This document shows positions 1 to 9,463 of a stretch of DNA of 64,000 nucleotides, piece after piece (the first letter of the stretch is position 1; every line of letters starts with the position of its first letter). Source of the stretch: Candidatus Gastranaerophilales bacterium (lineage in GTDB: Bacteria > Cyanobacteriota > Vampirovibrionia > Gastranaerophilales > Gastranaerophilaceae); the NCBI GenBank assembly GCA_944324305.1, contig CALUVV010000006.1, positions 26,655-90,654 on the forward strand, written 5' to 3'. The position numbers were made by a program, and so were the translations under genes. Under the pieces are notes generated by a model. It was not told the origin of the DNA. It saw only the letters and a program-made list of their open reading frames with translations, and searched no databases.

Positions 1-411
1 TGGCGGGTTTCCTATTACAAAATCAAAACCGCCTTCTTTATATATTTCAGGGAAATCTCCTTTTAAATCAAAATCCTTCAATGTGTCTTTTACAATGATA
101 TTTGTACACTCATGGCCTAAATTTTGTCTGCACAGGTTTGCGGCTTCCTCTTCAATATCAATACCATATACTCTGTTTGTAAAATTTTTGGCTTGTGATA
201 AAAATGCTCCTGCACCGCTTGAAGGATCCAACACGCTTGAGTTTTGACTTATGTGTAACTTATCAAGGATATATTTTACTAGACTTTTGTGAGTAAAAAA
301 CTGAGCATGCTCTTTTCTATCGGCATGCTTTTTATTTTGTTCAAAAAACGTACTAAAAGCATCCTTTTGAAAAACGTTATTAGCTGTATCTTTTATCAAC
401 AAATTTTGCAT
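1..411 (-). CDS. N-6 adenine DNA methyltransferase, 5' part only
   Basis: The first 137 residues of a class I adenine methylase are read on the minus strand from an ATG at 411; the gene runs off the left edge. Near residues 57-67 is the SAM-binding motif I, LDPSSGAGAFL, followed by an acidic GIDIEEE segment, and the last visible residues are the catalytic motif IV start GNPP (expected to continue as Y/F). The order motif I then IV fits the gamma-type methylases of type I, type IIG or BREX-like systems, but the target-recognition part is outside the window, so the system type cannot be told. No cognate nuclease is visible here. It lies beside DUF262 genes, so a defence role is likely. Confidence 0.8.
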   Translation of the reverse strand, partial: MQNLLIKDTANNVFQKDAFSTFFEQNKKHADRKEHAQFFTHKSLVKYILDKLHISQNSSVLDPSSGAGAFLSQAKNFTNRVYGIDIEEEAANLCRQNLGHECTNIIVKDTLKDFDLKGDFPEIYKEGGFDFVIGNPP

Positions 412-539
412 AGTTTCTATTTCATTATAACTTAAACAAGGCAAGACTATCTACTATGTTACAAATATGTGTTTTAATAATAAAACTTATATTTGTATAA
501 ATAATCAATAATCGTTAATATTAAATAATCTAAATATAA

Positions 540-745
540 ACATTTAAATGTTATTTCAGAGCTTTCACGATAATTTTCTCTAACATTTTCTTCTAAAGAT
601 GTTACTAAAATTTCGTAAGATTTAGAGCATTTCTTGATTACATATTTGTTGTTACTTATTGCTTTTCTAACGGCTATTTCAGATACTCCTTTAATTTCGG
701 CAAGTTCTTTTTAGTTGTAATCCAGTCAGTGTTTGAATTTTGCAT
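540..745 (-). pseudogene. Remnant of Mu-like transposase N-terminal domain
   Basis: Between the methylase and the DUF262 genes the minus strand carries a decayed reading frame starting at an ATG (745). After about 12 codons a one-base indel in an A run breaks the frame; the continuation reads ELAEIKGVSEIAVRKAI and, further on, KSYEILVTSLEE. This matches the N-terminal DNA-binding domain of the two transposases farther right (for example IAKIKGLKSNRSLRMAI and KSYEILYSSLEPE). Nothing of the catalytic core follows. I read it as the scar of a third, older transposase of the same family. The remaining bases of the 412-881 gap hold nothing else I can name. Confidence 0.6.
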
Positions 746-881
746 ATTTTTCTTTTCTCTCAGATTAACTCTGTTCTCGCCAAAAGTGTAGTCAATGTAT
801 ACATATCGAAACACATATTTTTTACTTCTTCAATGCAAATAAAAACACTGTTTTGGCGGTATTAAAATATATCCTTTATTT

Positions 882-3068
882 TTAACTACATGTAGGAAGA
901 TTACTTATATATTTTTTTAATTTTTCAATTCGATCTTCAATATCAAAGCCATTTTCATTTTGATCAATTTTTATTGTATAAACTGTACCATCATTCTTCA
1001 TGCACTTGTATGAGTCGTTTGTACAGATAATTTGTTCCTTATCATATATTAGACGTTGTCCCATGTAATCTACAGAAAGATTATTTTCATCTGCGGCCTT
1101 TAAAAAAGGCATATAAGCATTTTTCGACCACTGTGCCTTTGTTTGTAATACCGCAAACATATAAGGGCTCTCTGCCGCAGAACTATTACTTAGTTTTCCA
1201 TAAGAACCAGGACGGTATTCAGGATAACATATATAATAGTATCTAAATGGAAAAATATTATTACGCAAACATTCATCAGTATAATTTTTAGCTATTTTAT
1301 CTAAGACTTCATCATTAAATTCTTTGTGCATAGACAACAATTGAACAAGGATATTTTTAGTTTTATCAAATCCAAAATTAGAACTTTTATGAAAAAGTTC
1401 TATCCATGCTCGTGGAATAGCGCTGGAAGCATATTGGTAGCGCCATCTATTTTGTTCCATTTGCCCATAATCACCTATTGCCATTAGAGCACAGTCTATC
1501 TTATCCCAATTACACTTAAATAAAGATTCAAATCTTTCAGTATATGCTAAATTCTCCAAACCTAAAATACTAATTTGTCCAAATAGCATACTGTGATCTT
1601 CAAGTCTAAACAATGTCTCTGCTAAATGTGGTTTTTCCTTTAGAAATGCGATTTTTTCTTTTTCTTCTTCCAATTGGTTAATATTAAAGTTGCTGCTGAT
1701 ATTATCATCGACATCCCCTGTTAGGAGAATAGCATCTACTTCATCTAAAATAGCAGGAATACGATTTCTATCTGCCCTGTCGCTTATTTCATCTTCCGAA
1801 TTTTGAATTAAGTTATTAATAATTCTAATTCTTCGCCTGAAATCATTTTCTGTTATACTATCATGGTTTTGAAGATAAAATATTATTGCATATAATAACA
1901 CCATTCTATTCAATGGAAATAATCTTATTCGACCATTTTTATCGGAATATGTATGCAGACAATCTCCAAGTATATCAATATTGAAACGAGGTTCAACTAG
2001 AATTTTATTAAATTCATGTTTATTAGACATAAACGATTTAAAAAAATCAAAAGGAGAATTATATCCTGGAAGGTTACACCAACAATCAAAAAATGCTTCC
2101 ATTGTAGAAATATTTTTCAAGACATCTGGATTGTCGGAAGAAAAATATTTCTGTAATAACTCAAATTCATCCCTATTTTCTTTTGGATTTTCTCTATTTT
2201 TATAGCAAATTATATCACATATAAATTTAAAATAGCGTAGAAATTCATCGTCGATGATATTGTCATCTTCTGTACCAATACCACTGTTTCTGTAACTCCA
2301 CAGCAAATTAGTCCAATCTTGGTCAATCTTATAAATTATATTATCTGCAAGGTTCTCATCTATTATACTAATATTACGTTCTAATTCTGCTTTAAAATGT
2401 TCAAATATAGTTAAAGGTTTACCACGTGAATTCATTTTTATATAAAGTTCATCTGTAAGTCCCATATCTTTAATTGGCAAAAAATAAAACATAATGGATT
2501 TATTTTTTAATTTTTGCCACAATTCTTCTACATTTTTAAATTTCTCATCAATAGCATCAAGCATTACAAGCATTGAACTAATTGTAGAGTCTTTTTTCCA
2601 ATCGAGAGGAAACCAATCCTGATCGATAATTTCATTAGAAAGTGTACTATCAAAAGATGGACAAAATTTTACAAGATACTTACAAAAATATCGTGCACTA
2701 TATCTCGTATCGTAGCTAAATTTATTAAGAAAGCTATATTCGTTTTCTAAAATATTTTCTTTTTTTGCTGCATACCAATAAAGTAAAAATAAGGTAGTAA
2801 GACGTTGCTGCCCATCTAAAGGTGTCATATTACCAAATTTATCAATATCACCATATATAAAATCAAGAATTATAGGCTTTTTTGTGACAGCTCCATATAA
2901 AGAATTAAGAAATCTATTTCTTATACGTTTTATGTTAGGGTCAATTCTACCTTGGGCATAATCCCTTTGTATGATTGGTATTGTAATTTGTTCAAGTCTT
3001 ACTATTTCTTGATCGCTATTAAATTCACTATCGAAAATGTCAATAAAAGAATGAAGTTTAGTTTCCAC
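882..3068 (-). CDS. DUF262 domain protein (GmrS-like), 728 aa
   Basis: The N-terminal region has the DUF262 (ParB/Srx-like fold) signature: IPIIQRDYAQGR near residue 30 and PLDGQQRLTTLFLLYW near residue 83. DUF262 is the nucleotide-binding and hydrolysing part of the type IV restriction enzyme GmrSD and of several anti-phage proteins. I see no DUF1524 HNH motif in the C-terminal half, which is of unknown type. Translation probably starts at the GTG at 3068, which has a GGAGG about eight bases upstream. The gene follows the 585-aa DUF262 gene with no gap, so the two are co-translated and may work as a pair, this one lacking a nuclease. Confidence 0.8.
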   Translation of the reverse strand: METKLHSFIDIFDSEFNSDQEIVRLEQITIPIIQRDYAQGRIDPNIKRIRNRFLNSLYGAVTKKPIILDFIYGDIDKFGNMTPLDGQQRLTTLFLLYWYAAKKENILENEYSFLNKFSYDTRYSARYFCKYLVKFCPSFDSTLSNEIIDQDWFPLDWKKDSTISSMLVMLDAIDEKFKNVEELWQKLKNKSIMFYFLPIKDMGLTDELYIKMNSRGKPLTIFEHFKAELERNISIIDENLADNIIYKIDQDWTNLLWSYRNSGIGTEDDNIIDDEFLRYFKFICDIICYKNRENPKENRDEFELLQKYFSSDNPDVLKNISTMEAFFDCWCNLPGYNSPFDFFKSFMSNKHEFNKILVEPRFNIDILGDCLHTYSDKNGRIRLFPLNRMVLLYAIIFYLQNHDSITENDFRRRIRIINNLIQNSEDEISDRADRNRIPAILDEVDAILLTGDVDDNISSNFNINQLEEEKEKIAFLKEKPHLAETLFRLEDHSMLFGQISILGLENLAYTERFESLFKCNWDKIDCALMAIGDYGQMEQNRWRYQYASSAIPRAWIELFHKSSNFGFDKTKNILVQLLSMHKEFNDEVLDKIAKNYTDECLRNNIFPFRYYYICYPEYRPGSYGKLSNSSAAESPYMFAVLQTKAQWSKNAYMPFLKAADENNLSVDYMGQRLIYDKEQIICTNDSYKCMKNDGTVYTIKIDQNENGFDIEDRIEKLKKYISNLPTCS

Positions 3069-4826
3069 TTAATTTTCCTCCCCTTCAAGGACTATAGGCT
3101 CATCAAGATAATGGGATTTGTAGTATAAAATATCATTTATTGCTTTAATATATGCCACTCTGTCAGAGCGGCCCCAAAAATGTAGTTGACTATCTGACGA
3201 AGGAGTGTAATATTTTAAAAATACCATTTTTGTGCAAAATGGTATATATTGCCCATTTTTATCCATTTCTATAATTGCATTTCTTTTAACATCAAAAGTT
3301 GAATTATTTAATGCTGCATTATCACTACAATTAAGTATTGCTAAATTAGATATTGAATGTAGGTATTCAACATTTCCTTCTACGGAAAGTATATCAATAA
3401 CATCTTTTTGAATTGTTTCAAATTCTATTCTTTCCAATTTTTCTTTTGTTATTGCAGATTTCATCTTATCTATAAGATTGCTTTTTCCTTTTTCAACGGT
3501 TTGTACAGATGGAATATGAAGTTCAAGCCATTTTTTCCATATTTCTTGAGTCTTCATTCCTTCAGAGTGCTGTGCATGAATATGTTCAAGACTCCATAAA
3601 ACTTTTTCATCTTTGCTATATTTGTATTTATCAAACGGAAACCATTGAGATTCTTCTCCATTTCTGCGAACGGATTCAACATTAAAAAGTAATAATAAGG
3701 TTGCTATTCTATTTCTATCTGTTTCTTTTTCGTAACTTAATTCAGAATAATTTTCATTGATTTTTATACTATTTTTTATTTTTTCATCAATAACTTTTTT
3801 AAATTGATTTTTAGTTTTATTTTTTGAAATATCAAATATTTCTGATAATGTTAATGTATCTGATGCAATTAAATAGCCTATCTTATGGTACAATTCATGA
3901 TTTTCGTACCAGTCTTTTAATATGAGAAATGTTTGTTGAATATTCTCCCAGATATCGTTCAATGAGCATGTTTTGTTCATTTCATCAAATTTAAAAAAAG
4001 TGTAGTATTTTTCACGATTATCAACGGGTTTAGCTGATATAAGATCAAGGATTAGATCAATTCTTGTTTGATATTTTGCTTTTGTTTTGTTTGTTAGAAA
4101 ATACCATAAAGAATCATTATGAAGTTCTTTTTCGATATAATCCCATTGCAAAGAAATTTCTTCTTGTTTTTTCTTGCCAAGATTTGTTTCTTTACTTCTG
4201 CTTAAAAACATTGCTTTTACAAGTTCGGCACTAGTAAGTGGAATTTTACCGATATTAAGCCTTGTGAATAAATTTATAGCATCTTCGGACTCCCCAACTT
4301 CATACCATATAACTTTGACAATTTCATCAAAATATTTATTTATATTTGTTATAGTTGATTTTTTATCTTTTTTGTCAAACCAATCTTTAATACTTTGATA
4401 GGCAGAACAAATATGCCAAAAGTCAATATTGTCATCCTTACATGTTTCATCAATTGCTTTTAAAAAGTCTTCTGATTGTTCTCTTGTTTTATAAGAGAGT
4501 GTAAAACGAGGTTCATCAATAAAACCCAAACTCACTTCATTCATGTATCTATAAATTAAATATATTGTAGTTAATCTTTGTTGACCATCTATTAGTTCAT
4601 ATTTATCACCATTTACTCTTACAACAATTGGTTGAAGGCAGTAATTTATTTTCCCTTCGGTTGAACATACATCTTCTAAAAGGCGTATAACTTCAGACTT
4701 TCCCCAACGATAACCTCTTTGATAAGAAGGCACAAAAAACTTTCCTTTGATATCTCCAACAAGCTTTGTATCAAGTATTATTTCATTATTCATAAGCCTT
4801 ATTTTCCTTTGATCTTCATTATACAT
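3069..4826 (-). CDS. DUF262-DUF1524 protein (GmrSD-like nuclease), 585 aa
   Basis: The DUF262 part is marked by VPSYQRGYRWGKSE near residue 33 and ELIDGQQRLTTIYLIYRY near residue 77. Around residues 425-435 WSLEHIHAQHSEG fits the HNH-like core of DUF1524, the nuclease part of GmrD. The single-chain DUF262-DUF1524 arrangement is known for type IV restriction enzymes that cut modified phage DNA. The ATG at 4826 has no clear ribosome site; an alternative ATG lies 11 codons downstream. It is the first gene of a leftward two-gene unit with the 728-aa DUF262 protein. Family assignment is firm; the defence role is inferred. Confidence 0.8.
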   Translation of the reverse strand: MYNEDQRKIRLMNNEIILDTKLVGDIKGKFFVPSYQRGYRWGKSEVIRLLEDVCSTEGKINYCLQPIVVRVNGDKYELIDGQQRLTTIYLIYRYMNEVSLGFIDEPRFTLSYKTREQSEDFLKAIDETCKDDNIDFWHICSAYQSIKDWFDKKDKKSTITNINKYFDEIVKVIWYEVGESEDAINLFTRLNIGKIPLTSAELVKAMFLSRSKETNLGKKKQEEISLQWDYIEKELHNDSLWYFLTNKTKAKYQTRIDLILDLISAKPVDNREKYYTFFKFDEMNKTCSLNDIWENIQQTFLILKDWYENHELYHKIGYLIASDTLTLSEIFDISKNKTKNQFKKVIDEKIKNSIKINENYSELSYEKETDRNRIATLLLLFNVESVRRNGEESQWFPFDKYKYSKDEKVLWSLEHIHAQHSEGMKTQEIWKKWLELHIPSVQTVEKGKSNLIDKMKSAITKEKLERIEFETIQKDVIDILSVEGNVEYLHSISNLAILNCSDNAALNNSTFDVKRNAIIEMDKNGQYIPFCTKMVFLKYYTPSSDSQLHFWGRSDRVAYIKAINDILYYKSHYLDEPIVLEGEEN

Positions 4827-5221
4827 TAAACATACTTATATTAATGTTATGTTTGGTCCCTTAAAAAGTTTCGTTAAAGTTCCGTTTAGCAACAGAAAAA
4901 ATTTTTTCTTGAGCATCTATTAAATATTTGACAACGAATGACTTATTGTTGTCCGCAACAATTCTCTTACAGAAATAAGTTTTTCGAGTTCAGTATTTTT
5001 AGACATACAAAGGGCAGTTATCAGGCATTTTAGACTTTTCTGAAACCCTAAATTTATTTAAAATTGTTTACCAACAGCGACTTTAAGGCAGGTTTCCTCT
5101 GTAAATGAACACTCAGTTTGATTTCTTTTAACAGACAGATTGATTTTTTTCGGCAACTTGGAGTACCAAATTTTTATGAGTTTATGTTAATATGCTATCT
5201 AAGAAGCAGGAAGTTATAATA
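4827..5221. other. Gap holding a transposon-end-like sequence
   Basis: No credible gene lies here. The stretch 4827-5095 shows no repeat or known site. From 5100 the sequence starts TGTAAATGAACACTCAGTTTG and continues to a second related site at about 5137-5155 ending CGGCAACTTGG. These resemble transposase-binding sites at the right edge of the island (see 38838-39175). The gap also serves as the divergent promoter region for the DUF262 pair and the DUF4917 gene. Confidence 0.5.
5100..5156 (+). repeat. Candidate left transposon end (L1)
   Basis: The tip TGTAAA is followed by ACACTCAGTTTGATTTC. A second half-site (5137-5155) shares the 17-base stretch TTGATTTTTTTCGGCAA with the inverted site at 39145-39165. 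Similar tips occur at 26058 (TGTAAAAAGACACTCGGTTTG) and 30686. The order, a TGTA tip and then internal transposase-binding sites, is that of Tn7/Mu-like ends. No target-site duplication with the 39175 end is visible (TCCTC against AGAAA), so the pairing is an inference. Confidence 0.45.
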
Positions 5222-6181
5222 ATGGCTTTAACATTTGAAAAAGCTATACAGGAATGTGATGGCTATGAAAAAATTTTATTGCTAGGAAATGGTTTTAGTA
5301 GAGCTTTTGACGAAAAAAGTTTTGATTATTCAAGTCTACTAGAAGATTCGCCTAGGATTCCTTTTTATATAAGAAGAGTTTTTAATACATTTCATACGTC
5401 TGATTTTGAAGTGATTTTAAAAAAATTCGAAAGTTCATCACGGCTATTAAAAGCCTATGACCCTCGGGTAACTACAATTGATAGATTAAATCAAGAAGCT
5501 ATTAATTTACGAGATGAATTAATCAACCGTATATTAGAGATTCATCCTTCTTCACAAAATGATATTGAAAAAGATAGAATGTTTAACACATTAGTCTTTC
5601 TTTCAAATTTTAATAAAATTTTTACGTTAAATTATGATTGCCTTTTATACTGGGTTTTGCTTAATAGAGAAGATTTTTTGAAAAGATACCCCAACAAAGA
5701 AATTTTTGAAATGGATGATGGGTTTAGACCATACTATAATGAACTTGCTTGGAAAGAAAAAGAAAAACAGAATGTTTTTTATTTACATGGTGCATTACAT
5801 ATTTATAAATGGGACTATGGTTTAGTATTTAAGCCACAAAATGATGGAAGATATCTAAGGAATATTATAAAAGACAATATATATAACAATAAATATCCTT
5901 TAATAGTAACAGAGGGAAGTAGCAAAAATAAATTAAACAAAATTCTAAAAGAAAACAATGAATATCTTTCATATTGTTATTCAAAGTTAAACGGAATTAA
6001 AGATATTTTATTTATTCATGGACATTCCCTTGATAAAAAGGACAAACATATATTTGATGCCATAAGTAAAAATTTAACAATAAAAAGGGTATATATAAGT
6101 CTATGCTCTAAAGAAAAGTATCAAGACAAACGTGAAAAAGCTGATACTTTTTTGCAAACAGAGAATGTGAGAAAACTTTAG
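5222..6181 (+). CDS. DUF4917 / AbiH-SIR2-like protein, 319 aa
   Basis: ILLLGNGFSRAFDE at the N-terminus is the Rossmann-type nucleotide-binding loop of the DUF4917 family, distantly related to SIR2 and AbiH proteins. Other family marks are FTLNYDCLLYW, a YLHGALHIY motif near residue 190 and LFIHGHSLDKKDKHIF near the C-terminus. The ATG at 5222 is chosen because AGGAAG lies eight bases upstream and the protein then begins just before the family domain; an earlier ATG at 5192 has no ribosome site. It is divergent from the DUF262 pair, in a defence-gene setting. SIR2-like proteins of this kind often deplete NAD or sense infection; that function is inferred. Confidence 0.75.
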   Translation: MALTFEKAIQECDGYEKILLLGNGFSRAFDEKSFDYSSLLEDSPRIPFYIRRVFNTFHTSDFEVILKKFESSSRLLKAYDPRVTTIDRLNQEAINLRDELINRILEIHPSSQNDIEKDRMFNTLVFLSNFNKIFTLNYDCLLYWVLLNREDFLKRYPNKEIFEMDDGFRPYYNELAWKEKEKQNVFYLHGALHIYKWDYGLVFKPQNDGRYLRNIIKDNIYNNKYPLIVTEGSSKNKLNKILKENNEYLSYCYSKLNGIKDILFIHGHSLDKKDKHIFDAISKNLTIKRVYISLCSKEKYQDKREKADTFLQTENVRKL

Positions 6182-6282
6182 AGGTATTCTTCTATAATGC
6201 AGAGAGTTCTAATTTATGGTAATACATTAAATACCTACTTTGTAAAAAGCAGAAATCTAGAGTTATTATTCAATAAATATAT

Positions 6283-7611
6283 TTAAAATTCTAAATCTTC
6301 TTCTTTAAATTTTTTTAAAATATATTTATCATAGACATTAAGCTTACCTTCTTTTTCTAAATTTTCTAACATAGTTATTTGGGCTTTTCTTTTTGCTATG
6401 TGGTAATCAAACTGCATCAATTCATCTGAACTTATATCACCATTTTCAAATTTGTTTTTCAAAATATTATACATATCTTGACGTTTTTCAAATAAATCAG
6501 AAATTTCCATTTGTCTTACGACTTGTTCAGGAGTGTATGATCTTGCCCTATTATGTAACACTGCATATAAACAATTTACCCATGGCACTTTAGGATCATT
6601 AATTAAAATTGTATCAAAAGTATCAAAAGTAAGGTTTATAATATCATCATAACTATATGCTCCCTGAGGGTAGTTTACTTCAGAGAAATTTCTTATTTCA
6701 TTTATTTGTTGCATACTTAAATCATCAAGATTAATATTTTTTAATCTATTTTGCTTATAAATTTCTATAGGATCATTAGTTTTAATATTTTCAATATATT
6801 CTTTTTGGTATTTTATCATATTGAGAAGCATCGTACCGGCATCTTCAGGTCTGTAAAATCCTAATTTTTCCATTTTACCTTTTCTAAAATCTGGGTGAAT
6901 TAAATGTGGATTTTTTGAAGAGAATACAAAAGAAGTTGCATATCCTCCTTTAGCAGCTGGTTTACTACAGTTATCCAGTATATTTTTAAAACAATTTATG
7001 TTATCAGTATTATCAGTGTTTTCATTCAGTATTTTTATATCTTCAGGTGAATAATCAAAGTTTAATAACCGTTTAGCTTGTGTATAGTTCATCCCTAAAT
7101 ATTTTTCAGGTTCTTCAACAACAGCAATAAATCTATATCTTCCTCGTTGACTAGCAGCTTTATGTGCATTTAATAAGTTTTTGATATCGGGTAAAAAGTC
7201 TTTTTTTGATGTTTCTACAAGTTCAACTACGTCATAAGGTAGTGGACTTAGTATATACCTAATTCTATTTATAATATTATTAATTACATTTGTTTCTGGT
7301 CCATGTAATAGGATTGATGGAGGAAGCGGAATTTCTGGATTTTTTAGAGATTCCATAAACGGAACTAAAAAGGTTTTGGCTAATGTATCTTTTTGTTTAG
7401 AATAGCCAAGAAATCCATCTTCTAAATTATTCATTACAAATTTATAAGGATCAGCACCTTTAAAACTAGGATTATGAATCTTAACAGATTTATGTATAAA
7501 TTCGTCTTTCGTTAAATTTTTAGTACTTTCGTATTTTACAGAAACAGAGTTATAATTATTGTTTTTGTATTGAATATTTCTATTTATATTGTTTATTGCA
7601 GTAATTTTCAT
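6283..7611 (-). CDS. Degenerate AAA+ ATPase paralogue with N-terminal FKG motif
   Basis: This 442-aa protein aligns by eye with the C-terminal two thirds of the 670-aa AAA+ protein at 9464-11476. It shares the PHLI.PDFRKGK segment, the GAYSYDDI segment and the charged C-terminus. Its Walker A is LLHGPETNVINN, lacking the GK[ST] core, and its Walker B has become AVVEEPEKYL, so ATP hydrolysis is unlikely. The N-terminus carries NPSFKGADPY, the short motif shared by several proteins in this window. It is the last gene of a leftward run (12340 to 6283). It may be a pseudo-ATPase partner of the active copy. Function unknown. Confidence 0.6.
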   Translation of the reverse strand: MKITAINNINRNIQYKNNNYNSVSVKYESTKNLTKDEFIHKSVKIHNPSFKGADPYKFVMNNLEDGFLGYSKQKDTLAKTFLVPFMESLKNPEIPLPPSILLHGPETNVINNIINRIRYILSPLPYDVVELVETSKKDFLPDIKNLLNAHKAASQRGRYRFIAVVEEPEKYLGMNYTQAKRLLNFDYSPEDIKILNENTDNTDNINCFKNILDNCSKPAAKGGYATSFVFSSKNPHLIHPDFRKGKMEKLGFYRPEDAGTMLLNMIKYQKEYIENIKTNDPIEIYKQNRLKNINLDDLSMQQINEIRNFSEVNYPQGAYSYDDIINLTFDTFDTILINDPKVPWVNCLYAVLHNRARSYTPEQVVRQMEISDLFEKRQDMYNILKNKFENGDISSDELMQFDYHIAKRKAQITMLENLEKEGKLNVYDKYILKKFKEEDLEF

Positions 7612-7688
7612 TTTAGATATTTCCTAATTAACAAGTAAATTTTATATATAAAGCTATCTGACAGCTTAAGGAGACACTTTCTATCTAT

Positions 7689-7739
7689 TTGTTTTATTAG
7701 TTGATAGATTTATGCTGTCCATTATGCTGACTCCTTTTG
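7689..7739. repeat. 51-bp direct repeat, copy A (intergenic)
   Basis: An exact 51-base copy of positions 8797-8847. On the minus strand it contains AAAGGAGTC, then an ATG (MDSINLSTNKT), then runs into a stop two codons after the repeat ends. It is therefore a duplicated translation start without a gene behind it. Confidence 0.85.
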
Positions 7740-7747
7740 AATATTTT

Positions 7748-9448
7748 TTATAGAATTATATGTTCTAATTCATTTGGATCTCCATGTTCTTCAAAAAACG
7801 TTTTAATAAAAGGTTTTTTGTTTTCATAAGCTGTATCGTAGAATTTTTGCAATATTTCTTTCACTTCTTTATTATTTTTGTATGGTGCATCTTCAGTCTC
7901 CATTAATGTCCATTTAAGATTATTAATACTGCGATTTTGCCATATAATTTTTTTACCTTTTTCCAGTGCACGCTTTAATTGGTCAATGGATGTTATAACT
8001 CCTTTATCGGAGATTACGGTCATAAAGCTAATACCGTCAGTATGGTTGTCCAAATCTCCATATTTATCTAAGGACATACTTTTACCGAATTTTTCACAAA
8101 TATCCATAAACTTATTTACTGTTTTTTCACTTGGATTTTGGGGAAAATTCACTTTAAAATACGTAATATTTGTAGTGTATCCTTCAAAAAGAGAATCTTT
8201 TCTTCCATATTTTTCAAACTCTGTCATAGCATCATAAAATGATGCTTCGTTATCATATGCTCGTAATAAAATCGAACGCAGATATTCCTCTTTTTCTTTG
8301 ACCTGTTCATTTGGATTTGAAGAGAATACTTTTTTCTCGACAGTTGACAAATTTTCATCTTTAATTCTTTTCATAAACGGATCATATACTTCTGCACGCC
8401 ATCTATCATATTCTTTTTCATCATAAGGGATTTTATTGAGTCCTTTTTCATAATATTCATTATATTTATTCTCCAATTCTTGAAATTTTTTAGGAATATT
8501 TTCTTTTTTCGGGGCTGCTTGTGTTTTAACAATTTCTTTTATTGCTTTTTTGCCGGTTTCAACGATTCCCTTTCCTTCTTCAATAACTTTTTCCCCAGCT
8601 TTTTTGTTTTTTCCTCTTGTCGCAATATAAGTAATAGCAGCAGCACCTGCTATTGTAACTCCTCCTGCTATTGCAACTTTTTCGCCTGTACTCATTTTGG
8701 TTTTATCTTCACGTTCAAAAGTATCCTGTTTGAGTTCATTAGTTTTTATAGAAGGCTGAGGTTGGCTGTTTTGCGTTACTCCTTGAGAAGGAACACTTGT
8801 TTTATTAGTTGATAGATTTATGCTGTCCATTATGCTGACTCCTTTTGTTTCTATATTATCACTTTGTTTTGACATGTCCAGTCCGTATTTTTCAAGACCG
8901 ATTTGTTTTAAGATATCTTCCAGTTCAAGAGGTTTTTCTTTAGATGTCTTAGCTTTTTCCTGAACAGATTTAGGTATTAATTCCAAATATGAAGAGAATA
9001 CATCCCTAAACTTTTCAAAAAACGATAATTCATGTTTTCGGTCATTAAAACTACGCATCATAGGATGAACGTATTCCGGTTCATCTTTTATTTTCTCCTT
9101 AAGAAATTGAAGAACTTTTTTCCCACTGCGTATTAATTTATTAGGAGTTCTCTCTTCTTCTATGTATTCAATATATTCTTTTACTTGCTGTTCTTCTTTT
9201 ACAGGATTAAATGATGATGCCTCATATAATTTTCTGCTCAGCCACTCATTAATTTCAGCTTTTCTTTCAGGTGAGATATTGCTTCCTTTTTGCATATCAT
9301 TTAAATAGGATATATGTTTTTTGACAATATCACTTTTACTGGCCGCAATTTCTGTAAGTTCTTGTATTAGTTCTTTTTCTGGAATTTTAGCTAAAAAATA
9401 AGGTTTATTTTTATAGTTATAATTTCCGTCAATTTTTGTTATATACAT
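7748..9448 (-). CDS. Hypothetical protein with central membrane segment, 566 aa
   Basis: I recognise no family. The N-terminal 200 residues are charged and helical, followed by a low-complexity linker rich in Q, S and P, a hydrophobic stretch VAIAGGVTIAGAAAITYIAT near residue 260 (one likely membrane helix flanked by K residues), then a charged C-terminal half. An internal in-frame ATG at 8830 (MDSINLSTNKT) has a stronger ribosome site (AAAGGAG, eight bases away) than the annotated start, and this start lies in the 51-bp direct repeat. The gene could make two proteins, or be a fusion of two older genes. It is 15 bases upstream-adjacent to the AAA+ gene and probably co-transcribed. Confidence 0.6.
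   Translation of the reverse strand: MYITKIDGNYNYKNKPYFLAKIPEKELIQELTEIAASKSDIVKKHISYLNDMQKGSNISPERKAEINEWLSRKLYEASSFNPVKEEQQVKEYIEYIEEERTPNKLIRSGKKVLQFLKEKIKDEPEYVHPMMRSFNDRKHELSFFEKFRDVFSSYLELIPKSVQEKAKTSKEKPLELEDILKQIGLEKYGLDMSKQSDNIETKGVSIMDSINLSTNKTSVPSQGVTQNSQPQPSIKTNELKQDTFEREDKTKMSTGEKVAIAGGVTIAGAAAITYIATRGKNKKAGEKVIEEGKGIVETGKKAIKEIVKTQAAPKKENIPKKFQELENKYNEYYEKGLNKIPYDEKEYDRWRAEVYDPFMKRIKDENLSTVEKKVFSSNPNEQVKEKEEYLRSILLRAYDNEASFYDAMTEFEKYGRKDSLFEGYTTNITYFKVNFPQNPSEKTVNKFMDICEKFGKSMSLDKYGDLDNHTDGISFMTVISDKGVITSIDQLKRALEKGKKIIWQNRSINNLKWTLMETEDAPYKNNKEVKEILQKFYDTAYENKKPFIKTFFEEHGDPNELEHIIL
8797..8847. repeat. 51-bp direct repeat, copy B (inside the 566-aa gene)
   Basis: This copy is identical to 7689-7739. 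On the minus strand it supplies residues around position 200 of the 566-aa protein and carries a ribosome binding site plus an in-frame ATG at 8830, which would give a 360-aa product. Confidence 0.85.
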
Positions 9449-9463
9449 AATTTTAATTCCTCA

